The notes beneath the pieces were generated by a model. That model had not been told where the DNA came from. It saw nothing but the letters and a program-made list of their open reading frames with translations, and searched no databases. Made by a program: the position numbers and the translations under genes. A DNA stretch of 64,000 nucleotides from FEN-680 sp036845225. GTDB lineage: Bacteria > Actinomycetota > Geothermincolia > Fen-727 > Anoxymicrobiaceae. Shown piece after piece: positions 35,400 to 42,961 of this stretch. Each line of letters begins with the position of its first letter. Position 1 is the first letter of the stretch. The stretch covers positions 1-64,000 of the forward strand of contig DAIUEJ010000003.1 in NCBI GenBank assembly GCA_036845225.1, written 5' to 3'.

Positions 35400-35669
35400 C
35401 TATATTATGCGGCTCGTCGGGCGCGTTGGATAGATGGCAGGCTGCCCCTCAGGCCCGAGTTCCGCATTCGTTATTGTTATGGCGGCGGACCTGCAGAACT
35501 CGACGCACGAGAAGCACGCGATACATCCTTCTGAGTTCTCAACGCCGACCTCGCCGCCTTCGCGGCCGACCAGCACAGGGGCGTGCGCGCCCGGCCCGCT
35601 CTGGGGGCAGAGGCTCACGCAGTCCCCGCATGCCACGCACCGTTCTCTTATTATCCTGATCTCTGGCAC
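35400..35669 (-). CDS. Two-cluster [4Fe-4S] ferredoxin-like protein
   Basis: 89 residues from GTG 35669. Cluster ligands: CVACGDCVSLCP (about 11-22) and CIACFSCVEFCR (about 49-60), each supplying three closely spaced cysteines and a fourth. AGGAGG lies twelve bases before the GTG and overlaps the end of the hydrogenase-like large subunit gene. Last gene of the four-gene operon, so it likely carries electrons to or from the hydrogenase-like complex. The interval between the two motifs contains a Gly/Val-rich stretch typical of eight-iron ferredoxins with an insertion. The second motif ends in Arg rather than Pro. Confidence 0.85.
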   Translation of the reverse strand: MPEIRIIRERCVACGDCVSLCPQSGPGAHAPVLVGREGGEVGVENSEGCIACFSCVEFCRSAAITITNAELGPEGQPAIYPTRPTSRII

Positions 35670-35685
35670 TTTGCCGACCTGCCTC

Positions 35686-37053
35686 CTAGTGCGTGCCGCA
35701 GGGCACGCAGGGGATGAACGACCTGACCGCCAGCTGCAGCCGGGCAGCCGTGGCATCGCTGATGTCTATGCCCCTCACGGTATCCTCCGCGACGCTGGAT
35801 AGATGGCTGTTCATCAGTAGATAGTTGAACTGGAGCGGGCTCAACACGCGATAGTCCTTTATGAGGCCGCCTCCGGTCATCGAGGCGACGTGCGCGAGCA
35901 GCCCCCTCGGCGAGTCTATGACGGCAAAGCCGTCGGTCTCGGACAGTTGAACGGACGCGGACGGCTTCGCATCGCTGTCTTCCCAGCCGTCCAGCAGGTT
36001 GCGGGCCTTCTCCCACCCCCATATCGCCTCAAGGGCGATCGCGACCAGGAAGAAGTACTCCCTGTCCAGTGGATGCTCCCATTGCTCGGCGGTGCGTCTG
36101 CACTCGAGGGCAGCCTGGGGCGTGTCTTCGCCGAAGCCCAGGTTGACCCTGGCAAGAGGCCCCACCAGGGCGGGCTCCAGCCCTTCCACCGCGAGGGGGA
36201 CCAGGTACGACCAGGGGACCGGCCTCTCCTCTATCGAGGCCAGGAATCCCTCCGGGTCCATGGTGACTTCGTCTCCCCCGGCGAACGGGGCCGCCGTGAC
36301 CTCTTCACCGATCAGCGCCGGCCTGCCATCAGTTGTGGAAGCCATGTAGTAGCCGGTCAGGGGGCTGCCGGTCTCCATCATCCTTGACTCGCGTCGCGTC
36401 AGCATCTCCGCGAGCCTCATCGTCTCCTGGAGATCGTCTTCGCATCCCGCCACGAGCGCTCGGCACCGTCTGATGTCGTCCTCGTCCGGCAGGCGCGATA
36501 CGCCTCCCGGGACTATCGCGCCCGGGCGCGTCGTCCCGCCGCCGAGCAGCCGTATCGCCTCCTCGAGCGAGGTCAGAGCGTGGGTGAGCCTCCCCACAGA
36601 CTCCTGGTCGACCATGTAGATTCCGGTGATGTTCTTGACCCCCGCGTCAGACATGGGGAGCGCGAAGTCGGGAAGGACCATGAAATTGATCGTCATCACG
36701 TGGCTGGCCGCGAGCAGCAGCCAGCAGAGCAACTGTCGAAGAGAGCCCGCTTCAGGCGGGACCTCGGCCCCGCACGCGGCCTCGATGGCCATGCAGGAGG
36801 CCAACTGGTGGAACGGGCCGCACGTCCCGCATATCCGCGAGAGCAGCTGTGGCGCCCTGAGAGCCGGCATCCCGCGGACGAGACTCTGGATGCCCCTCGA
36901 TTCGAGCGCCCTGAAACGTGCTTCCCTGACTCCCTGCTGAGGCGTGAAGAGGACCTCTATGTCGGCGCGCCCCTGTATGCGCGTCACCGGGTAAAGCCGC
37001 ACTTTCTGCCCGCTGAACTCCTCGGACCCCGCGACGTCGATATCGTCAGTCAC
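35686..37053 (-). CDS. [NiFe]-hydrogenase large-subunit homologue, Mvh type, with altered catalytic residues
   Basis: 455 residues. Four nickel-ligand cysteines are present: RICGTCGPFH (C75, C78) and PCVPCGTH (C449, C452). Other matches: SRGIQSLVRGMPALRAPQLL and PRGLLAH with the canopy Arg. The first motif reads VTRIQGRADI where active enzymes have R-I-E-G-H: the proton-gate Glu (E28 of E. coli Hyd-1) is Gln27 and the following His is Arg29. The Asp normally before P-C (D574 in Hyd-1) is Ile447. The protein ends at His455, the usual maturation cleavage site, so no C-terminal extension exists. GTG start 37053 overlaps the small-subunit stop. It may not be a conventional hydrogenase. Confidence 0.88.
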   Translation of the reverse strand: MTDDIDVAGSEEFSGQKVRLYPVTRIQGRADIEVLFTPQQGVREARFRALESRGIQSLVRGMPALRAPQLLSRICGTCGPFHQLASCMAIEAACGAEVPPEAGSLRQLLCWLLLAASHVMTINFMVLPDFALPMSDAGVKNITGIYMVDQESVGRLTHALTSLEEAIRLLGGGTTRPGAIVPGGVSRLPDEDDIRRCRALVAGCEDDLQETMRLAEMLTRRESRMMETGSPLTGYYMASTTDGRPALIGEEVTAAPFAGGDEVTMDPEGFLASIEERPVPWSYLVPLAVEGLEPALVGPLARVNLGFGEDTPQAALECRRTAEQWEHPLDREYFFLVAIALEAIWGWEKARNLLDGWEDSDAKPSASVQLSETDGFAVIDSPRGLLAHVASMTGGGLIKDYRVLSPLQFNYLLMNSHLSSVAEDTVRGIDISDATAARLQLAVRSFIPCVPCGTH

Positions 37054-37897
37054 CGGGCACCCTCTCCTTGACCCTGGACCGGGTGACCGGATCTCTCCTC
37101 GTGAACATGTACAAGAGTCTCAGCATCGGCTCAAGCTGCTTGGCCACTTTCTCTTCACGCGCGCCGCTGGTGCGGGAGATGTAGGCGACCAGGTCGGAAT
37201 GGACCGAATGAAGCTGCGAAGAGAGGACCGCGTCGGACGGACCCCGGCAACCTGCGCACGCCACGCCCGCCGATGGGCAGGCTGCCCGGCAGCCGCCCCT
37301 GGTGACCGGACCCATGCAGAGCAGGCCTGCGCTCAACAGGCAGGCGGCATCGTCCGCGCCTGGACCGGGGTGAGACTGGATGGTCTTCGCGGACTTGCGG
37401 GTCACGGCGCGCTCGCAGTCCGAGCAGACCGTGCTGTTGAGGTGGAGCGGCGAGTAGCCTTCGACCACGGATTTGAGCGCCTCGAAGATGAGGTTCGGCG
37501 GAGGCGGGCAACCGGGCACATAGAGCTCGACGGCCATGCTGCTGTCGAGTGGCTCAGCCGTCGCGAACAGTTCGGGAAGGACGCTGCCCTGCGCGGCGTC
37601 GAGGCTGTCGCCGGCGTTCGCCAGCCCGCAGACCCCGCCATAGACCGCGCAGGTCCCCACCGCGATGATCTTCCTGCTGGTGCGGGCGATCTCAAAGGCG
37701 ACCTCAGTCTCTTCAGAGTTGCGGATGCAGCCGCTCGCGAGCACTACGTCGGATGGAGACACCGTACGGCGGTCTACCAGGATGCTCGAAAAAGAGATGG
37801 TGTGCTCGCTCAGAAGCGCGACGAGGGGCTCCCCGATGGAGAGGAGCGAGTTCTCGCACCCTCCGCAGGCGCTGAAAGCGGCCGTTGCGATATACAT
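37046..37897 (-). CDS. [NiFe]-hydrogenase small-subunit homologue, MvhG type
   Basis: 283 residues from ATG 37897 (TGATG overlap with the preceding gene). No signal peptide, so cytoplasmic. Proximal cluster: FSACGGCENSLL (C11, C14), GTCAVYGG and VPGCPPPPN. The C-terminal domain carries CSDC and CLLSAGLLCMGPVTRGGC, ACPSAGVACAGCRGP, the arrangement of group 3c Mvh-type subunits with two more [4Fe-4S] clusters. The wire looks complete, unlike the altered active-site subunit. A longer frame extending to 38164 is a shadow of the upstream gene. Confidence 0.9.
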   Translation of the reverse strand: MYIATAAFSACGGCENSLLSIGEPLVALLSEHTISFSSILVDRRTVSPSDVVLASGCIRNSEETEVAFEIARTSRKIIAVGTCAVYGGVCGLANAGDSLDAAQGSVLPELFATAEPLDSSMAVELYVPGCPPPPNLIFEALKSVVEGYSPLHLNSTVCSDCERAVTRKSAKTIQSHPGPGADDAACLLSAGLLCMGPVTRGGCRAACPSAGVACAGCRGPSDAVLSSQLHSVHSDLVAYISRTSGAREEKVAKQLEPMLRLLYMFTRRDPVTRSRVKERVPGD

Positions 37898-38385
37898 CAG
37901 TTCCTCAACTCCATGAGGACCTTGCAGGAGCGCGGCCCGCAGTGATTGATCTTCATGTCGACGCGCTGCCCCAGGACCTTCTCCATGCAGCCCGCCATGT
38001 ACCCGTGGAGAGCCTGGCACAGCAAGCCGCCGGGGTTGGACCCGACGGTGCGCGTCAGGGTCATCAGTGGGCAGCGCCTGAAGACGACCCAGGTCGACCG
38101 CCGTCCGTCCGCCTCCGTCCAGAGGCTCTCCTGGCCGGGGTCCTTCCAGCGCTCGAACTGCCACACGTCATCGCCCTCGACGAGCACTGCACGCAGCGCC
38201 TCGTCGACGTCCTGCGCGCGCTCGAGACGACACCCCTGCAAGCAGCCCGCGTCGCGGCCGGACTGGTACATCATGGCGGCCGCGCCCTTGCCCAGGACGC
38301 TCTCAGCCGCCGCGTCCACGATGAACGCGATGCGCATGAGGGTCTTGAGCTCAGCCTCAGATCTCGATGAGTCCATCTCGGGCAC
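37897..38385 (-). CDS. Cysteine-rich V4R-like small-molecule-binding protein
   Basis: 162 residues, GTG 38385 preceded by GGAGG at five bases (ATG 38376 is an alternative). It contains GRDAGCLQGCRLE, a central basic region with VVFRRCPLMT, and a C-terminal HGYMAGCMEKVLGQRVDMKI then NHCGPRSCKVLMEL. The Gly-rich helix followed by Cys-x4-Cys near the end resembles V4R (4-vinyl reductase) and the related ATC-hydrolase-like proteins, which bind hydrophobic ligands or metals. It is coupled to the hydrogenase small subunit (TGATG). Its role there is unknown: ligand sensor, metal carrier or third subunit. Family assignment is moderate. Confidence 0.55.
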   Translation of the reverse strand: MPEMDSSRSEAELKTLMRIAFIVDAAAESVLGKGAAAMMYQSGRDAGCLQGCRLERAQDVDEALRAVLVEGDDVWQFERWKDPGQESLWTEADGRRSTWVVFRRCPLMTLTRTVGSNPGGLLCQALHGYMAGCMEKVLGQRVDMKINHCGPRSCKVLMELRN

Positions 38386-38401
38386 TCGCGCCTCCAGGGT
38401 C

Positions 38402-39274
38402 CTACTTCTTGTTCTGCTGTGCTTTCCAGGCCTCGAACTGCTTGTAGTCGGCGGTGAAACTCTGATGCCCGTCACTGCTGGTGACGAGGAAATAGATGTA
38501 ATTGGTGCTTGACGGATACAGTGCGGCGCGAATCGACTCGAAGCTCGGGTTGCAGATGGGGCCGGGCGGAAGGCCGTCGACCTTGTAGGTGTTGTACGGT
38601 GAACTGACCTCGAGGTCCTTGTTGGAGAGCTCGGGCTTCCATTTGCCGAGGGCGTAGATCACTGTCGAGCACATCCCGAGCCTCATGTTGTTCTTCAGGC
38701 GGTTGTAGATCACCGATGACACGAGCGGCCGCTCCTCGGGATACTTGACCTCTTTCTCGATTATGGAAGCGATGATGACGATCTGATACGGCGTGACGCC
38801 CAGCGATGCGGCGCGGCTCCACTCAAGGTCAGCGGTCTTCTTCTTGAATTCGCCGAGCAGCATGTCGACCGCGTAGTGCGCGCTCGTCTGAGAGGTCAAG
38901 TCGTAGGTGTTCGGAAAGAGGAAGCCCTCGAGGTTGCCGTCGGACCCTTTGAGGAACGCGTAGTCGTACGTCCCGGCCTTGAGTGCCCGCTCGAACTCGA
39001 GCGCGCTGATGGAACCGGCCGTCGCCTCGTCGAACTTCGCGGCCGTCTCTTTGTTCGTCAGCCCCTCGGGCAGCGTCACGGTGTAATCCTTTGAGACCGG
39101 CTTGTGCCCGGCACGCACTTTGGAGTACACCAGCCAACCGCCCAGTGCCATCACGACTACCAGGATCATGGAAACGGACAGAGCGACAGTCACGTTGCGC
39201 CTGTGGTGGGAGCGCATCGCCTCGCGTTCTCTCCGGCGTTCGAGCCTGCTGTGATATTCCTGGTATTCAGGCAA
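38402..39274 (-). CDS. mltG: Endolytic murein transglycosylase MltG
   Basis: 290 residues. Start TTG 39274 has GGAGG six bases upstream, just after the ruvX stop. A cytoplasmic N-terminus and one membrane helix (about 32-54) lead to a short LysM-like region, then the YceG catalytic domain: IASIIEKEVKYPEERPLVSS with catalytic Glu, NNMRLGMCSTVIYALG, and SPYNTYKVDGLPPGPICNPS. It cuts nascent peptidoglycan and sets strand length. The alaS-ruvX-mltG order is typical of Actinomycetota and Bacillota. Confidence 0.93.
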   Translation of the reverse strand: MPEYQEYHSRLERRREREAMRSHHRRNVTVALSVSMILVVVMALGGWLVYSKVRAGHKPVSKDYTVTLPEGLTNKETAAKFDEATAGSISALEFERALKAGTYDYAFLKGSDGNLEGFLFPNTYDLTSQTSAHYAVDMLLGEFKKKTADLEWSRAASLGVTPYQIVIIASIIEKEVKYPEERPLVSSVIYNRLKNNMRLGMCSTVIYALGKWKPELSNKDLEVSSPYNTYKVDGLPPGPICNPSFESIRAALYPSSTNYIYFLVTSSDGHQSFTADYKQFEAWKAQQNKK

Positions 39275-39275
39275 G

Positions 39276-39686
39276 TCATTCCTCCGGAAGGCTGTCCATG
39301 TATGCTCGAAGGATGAGCGACGCGGCAAGCATGTCAGACGCCTCGCGTTTCCTGGCTCTCTTCACGCGCCCTTTTGACAGGACCGCCTCCGCCTCCCTGG
39401 TCGTCAGGCGCTCGTCTATCAGCTCGACAGGGACAGCGATGGCCTTGCGGAGGTCTTCGACAAACCGCCGGACCAGGCGCGCCTGCTCGCCCTCGGTCCC
39501 GTCCATCAGCAGGGGCAGGCCGACCACGACGGTGGCGGCTCCCTCCTCGACGACCAGCCTTGCGATCCGCTGCGGCGACTCCTCATCCCTCGAGATGGTC
39601 TGAAGGGGCTGGGCCGTCGCGCCCAGTGGATCGCTCAGCGCAACTCCGATCCGGCTCTCTCCGACATCGAGGCCGATTAACCTCAA
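39276..39686 (-). CDS. ruvX: Holliday junction resolvase-like protein RuvX (YqgF)
   Basis: 136 residues, RNase H-like fold: GLDVGESRIGVALSDP with the first catalytic Asp, VVVGLPLLMDGTEGEQA, and ELIDERLTTREAEAVL with catalytic Glu/Asp. Start TTG 39686 overlaps the alaS stop as TTGA, with GGAGGGGGG upstream. The family acts in pre-16S rRNA 5' maturation and has resolvase-like structure. Confidence 0.93.
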   Translation of the reverse strand: MRLIGLDVGESRIGVALSDPLGATAQPLQTISRDEESPQRIARLVVEEGAATVVVGLPLLMDGTEGEQARLVRRFVEDLRKAIAVPVELIDERLTTREAEAVLSKGRVKRARKREASDMLAASLILRAYMDSLPEE

Positions 39687-42319
39687 GAGCCCCCCTCAAG
39701 CTTTTCCTTTATTGCTTTTTCAACCGCGACGAGGGCCTCGGCCGCGCCCTCGAGGCGGGGCCCGCCGGCGATCGCCATATCTTCGCGTCCGCCGCCGCCG
39801 CCGCCGAGCATCTGGCCGCCCGCCGCCGCCAGCTCTCGAGCGTCAAGCCGGCCAGCCATCGGCTTGCCCACTCTCACGACGAGCTGGGCTTTGGCGCCGG
39901 CCGCGGCGACCAGGGCGACAGCGCCGAGTTCTTTCTTCTTAGAGATTATGACGTCGGCGAGGTCCCTCAGGGTCTTCGGCTCCGCTGCTTCAGGCTGAGC
40001 GAACAGGAACGGCGTCCCGTCGACGCTGACCGACCGCGCACTGCCGGCGACTTCCTCCGCGAGGCTTTCCACCTGTGCGGACTGGTCCCTGGCGGCTCCG
40101 CGCTCAAGCTCCTTCACGCGCGTAAGAACGTCCGTGAGGCGCCTCGGCACGTCATCGGCTTTTACCTTCAAGAGGCCTTCGGCCTCGTGGAGCACTCCGT
40201 CCACGAACTTGTAGTGACGCAGCGTCTCGAGCCCGCTCGAGGCCTCGATGCGCCGAAGGCCGGCGCCGATGCCCGACTCGCTGATGACCCTTATGGGTCC
40301 AATCCGCCCGGTCCTCTCGACGTGCGTGCCGCCGCAGAGCTCCTTGGAGAAATCGCCCATCTCGACCACGCGGACTTCCTCGCCGTACTTCTCGCCGAAG
40401 AGCGCCATCGCCCCGCCGGCCATCGCCTCATCACGCGCGGTCACCGTCGTGCTCACCGGCGCGTCGTCGAGGACACGTCGGTTGGCGAGCGACTCGATCT
40501 CGTCCAGCTCGTGTGGCTCCACCGCCTTGAAATGCGTGAAGTCGAACCGCAGCCTTTCCGGGGTGACGAGCGAGCCTGCCTGCCGCGCGTGAGTGCCAAG
40601 GACCTTTCGGAGCGCCCAGTGCAGCACGTGCGTGGCGCTGTGGTTACGCATGATGGCCCGGCGCCGCTCCCCGTCGACAACGGCTTCTACCGGCTCTCCG
40701 ACGCTCATCGCGCCCTTGAGCCGGCCCTTGTGGACGGCGAAGTTCGGCGCGCCGTAGAATGTCTCCTCCACCTCGACGAGACCGGACGGCCCTTTTATGG
40801 TGCCGGCGTCGCCGATCTGGCCTCCCGACTCCGCGTAGAACGGGGTCGTCTCGAGAACGACCTCTACCTCCAATGCCCCGTCGGCCGTGTCCACAGGCTC
40901 CGCGCCGACCAGGATCGCGACGACCCTGGTCTCCAGGCGATCACAGTCATAGCCCTCGAAGCACGAAGGCCCCAGCGCCTGGCAGACCTCGTTGTAAGCG
41001 CTCTGCTCCTCGGGCGCTTCTCCATCCCGCGACAGCCTGGCGCGGGTGCGCTGCTCTTCCATGAGCGCCTCGAAACCCTCGCGGTCCACTCCCATCCCCT
41101 GGTCGGAAGCGATCTCCTCCGTGAGCTCAAGCGGGAACCCCAGCGTATCGTGCAGGTAGAAGACGGTCTTCCCTTCGATGGTCTCCTTGCCCTTGGAACG
41201 GTGGTCCGAGATCACCTCGCCCAGGAGCTCGACGCCCTGCTCGAGGGTCTGCCCGAACCGCTCTTCTTCCGAAGAGATGACGCCGGTGATGAGCTTGTGG
41301 TGTTCCTTGAGCCCGGGGTAGGCGTCGCCCAGCAGCTCGACGACGACGTCGGAGAGGCCGTCGATGAAGTCGCCTTCGATACCTATCAGGCGGCCGTGCC
41401 TGACCGCCCTTCTCAGGAGCCTTCGCAGTATGTAGCCCTTACCTTCATTGGATGGGATGACACCGTCGGATATCAGGAACGTCGCCGCGCGGGCGTGGTC
41501 CGCCACCACTTTGACCGAGATGTCGCTCTCGGGGGAATCGCCGAGCGCCGCGCCGGACAGGTCGGTGATCGAGGAGATGATGGGCATTATCAGGTCGGTC
41601 TCGAATATCGTCGAGACGCCTTGCTTCAGGGCCGCGACCCTCTCGAGCCCCATGCCGGTGTCGATGTTCTTCTTCGGTAACGGGGCCAGCGAGGCGTCCT
41701 GCCGGCGGTCGTACTGCATGAAGACCAGGTTCCAGAGCTCGAGGAAGCGGTCGCAGTCACAGCCCGGCTCGCAGGCGGGGCCGCACGCGAACCGCTCTCC
41801 GCGGTCGTACAGGATCTCGGAGCAGGGGCCGCAAGGCCCGGTGGGGCCCATGTCCCAGAAATTGTCGTCCGCTCCCAGCCGTATCACCCTCTCGGGCGCG
41901 ACGCCGGTGGTCGATTTCCAGATCTGCTCGGCTTCATCATCCTCCTCGAACACGCTCATCCAGAGAGCGGCGGCGTCGATCCCGAGCACTCCTGTGATGA
42001 GCTCCCACGCCCAGGGGATGACTTCCGCCTTGTAGTAATCCCCGAAAGAGAAGTTCCCCAGCATCTCGAAGAAAGTGTTGTGCCGCGCCGTTATCCCCAC
42101 TGAGTCTATGTCGGTGGTGCGGACGCATTTCTGCACCGAGGTTGCTCGCCTGTAGGGCGGCTCTTCCTCGGCGAGGAAGTACGGCTTGAACTGGACCATG
42201 CCAGCGTTGGTGAGCAGGAGCGAAGGATCATTGGGCACCAGCGAAGAGCTCGGGACCACCCGGTGCCCGCGCGAAGAGAAAAATTCCAGAAAGACCTCTC
42301 GTATCTCGTTGCTCTTCAA
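39683..42319 (-). CDS. alaS: Alanyl-tRNA synthetase
   Basis: 878 residues. Class II catalytic domain (FFSSRGHRVVPSSSLVPND, NAGMVQFKPYF, GMGLERVAA), tRNA-recognition domain, editing domain with HSATHVLHWALRKVLG and the CGGTHVERTGRIG motif, and a C-terminal DHHA1/C-Ala region with a Gly run (LGGGGGGREDMAIAGG). Start TTG 42319, preceded by GGGGGAAAGG; the longer frame to 42364 adds no family-like residues. Overlaps ruvX. Confidence 0.95.
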   Translation of the reverse strand: MKSNEIREVFLEFFSSRGHRVVPSSSLVPNDPSLLLTNAGMVQFKPYFLAEEEPPYRRATSVQKCVRTTDIDSVGITARHNTFFEMLGNFSFGDYYKAEVIPWAWELITGVLGIDAAALWMSVFEEDDEAEQIWKSTTGVAPERVIRLGADDNFWDMGPTGPCGPCSEILYDRGERFACGPACEPGCDCDRFLELWNLVFMQYDRRQDASLAPLPKKNIDTGMGLERVAALKQGVSTIFETDLIMPIISSITDLSGAALGDSPESDISVKVVADHARAATFLISDGVIPSNEGKGYILRRLLRRAVRHGRLIGIEGDFIDGLSDVVVELLGDAYPGLKEHHKLITGVISSEEERFGQTLEQGVELLGEVISDHRSKGKETIEGKTVFYLHDTLGFPLELTEEIASDQGMGVDREGFEALMEEQRTRARLSRDGEAPEEQSAYNEVCQALGPSCFEGYDCDRLETRVVAILVGAEPVDTADGALEVEVVLETTPFYAESGGQIGDAGTIKGPSGLVEVEETFYGAPNFAVHKGRLKGAMSVGEPVEAVVDGERRRAIMRNHSATHVLHWALRKVLGTHARQAGSLVTPERLRFDFTHFKAVEPHELDEIESLANRRVLDDAPVSTTVTARDEAMAGGAMALFGEKYGEEVRVVEMGDFSKELCGGTHVERTGRIGPIRVISESGIGAGLRRIEASSGLETLRHYKFVDGVLHEAEGLLKVKADDVPRRLTDVLTRVKELERGAARDQSAQVESLAEEVAGSARSVSVDGTPFLFAQPEAAEPKTLRDLADVIISKKKELGAVALVAAAGAKAQLVVRVGKPMAGRLDARELAAAGGQMLGGGGGGREDMAIAGGPRLEGAAEALVAVEKAIKEKLEGGS

Positions 42320-42435
42320 ATGCCCTTTCCCCCTGGTAGCGCGCCTTTCGAGGACGCAACACAAAGAACCATTTTAACCCAAGTGGCTGGCATAATGAAC
42401 GACGCCCGACACCACGGGGCGGGGTAAAAAGGAGC

Positions 42436-42467
42436 AAAAAGAACTCCACCTCCGCGTCGGGAGGTGG
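42436..42467 (-). terminator. Rho-independent terminator after the DUF948 gene
   Basis: On the minus strand CCACCTCC and GGAGGTGG (42467-42460 and 42453-42446) form an eight-pair stem with a six-base loop, followed by AGTTCTTTTT. It lies 27 bases after the DUF948 stop and separates it from alaS. Confidence 0.8.
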
Positions 42468-42493
42468 AAGGTGTTGCGTCTCAAGGTGCGGCC

Positions 42494-42841
42494 CTACTTC
42501 CTCTTCCACTTGCTGTAAGCCTTGCCCGCGCCAGCGCCGATGCCTATCGCCTTGACGATCGGAGAGGTCACGACTTCCTGGACGACCTTGGTGGCGCTGT
42601 TGGCTTTCTCGGACATGGACTCGACCGCGCTCAGTATGCCGTCGACCCTTTCGAGCTCGTTGTTTACGTGGTCCATCGTGGTCTGGAACCGCGTCATGAG
42701 GGGTATGGTCTCCACGCGCACGTCGTTGATGAAAAGGTTGATGATGCCCATGGTCTTCACGAGCTGATATAGCAAAATCGCGGTGAAGACGGACATCACC
42801 GCAAAAGCGATTGCCGCGATCAGGCCGGCGACGTGTCCCAT
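42494..42841 (-). CDS. DUF948-domain membrane protein
   Basis: 115 residues from ATG 42841 (AAAGGAGC five bases upstream). One N-terminal membrane helix (about 4-30), then coiled-coil helices (about 40-90: TMDHVNNELERVDGILSAVE), ending in a basic Gly/Ala/Lys-rich tail. DUF948 proteins of Gram-positives have this form; a YtxG-like general-stress association is known but no mechanism. It lies between aspS and alaS and has its own terminator. Confidence 0.75.
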   Translation of the reverse strand: MGHVAGLIAAIAFAVMSVFTAILLYQLVKTMGIINLFINDVRVETIPLMTRFQTTMDHVNNELERVDGILSAVESMSEKANSATKVVQEVVTSPIVKAIGIGAGAGKAYSKWKRK

Positions 42842-42961
42842 GCGCGCTCCTTTCGTCTGGCAGAAGTCGGCTGTGCCGTCTGGCGAGCACAATTCCGCTC
42901 ACGGTCCTGTGGACATTGGTGACTAATATACCATAACAAGGGAAGACTCAAAGCCATTCGA

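Noticed and set aside
37898..38164. N-terminal extension of the hydrogenase small subunit
   Set aside because: It overlaps the whole 3' half of the V4R-like gene and lacks small-subunit features; the TGATG junction sets the start at 37897.
39374..41680. 768-codon open frame on the plus strand opposite alaS
   Set aside because: alaS carries all family motifs on the minus strand; the opposite frame is compositional shadow.
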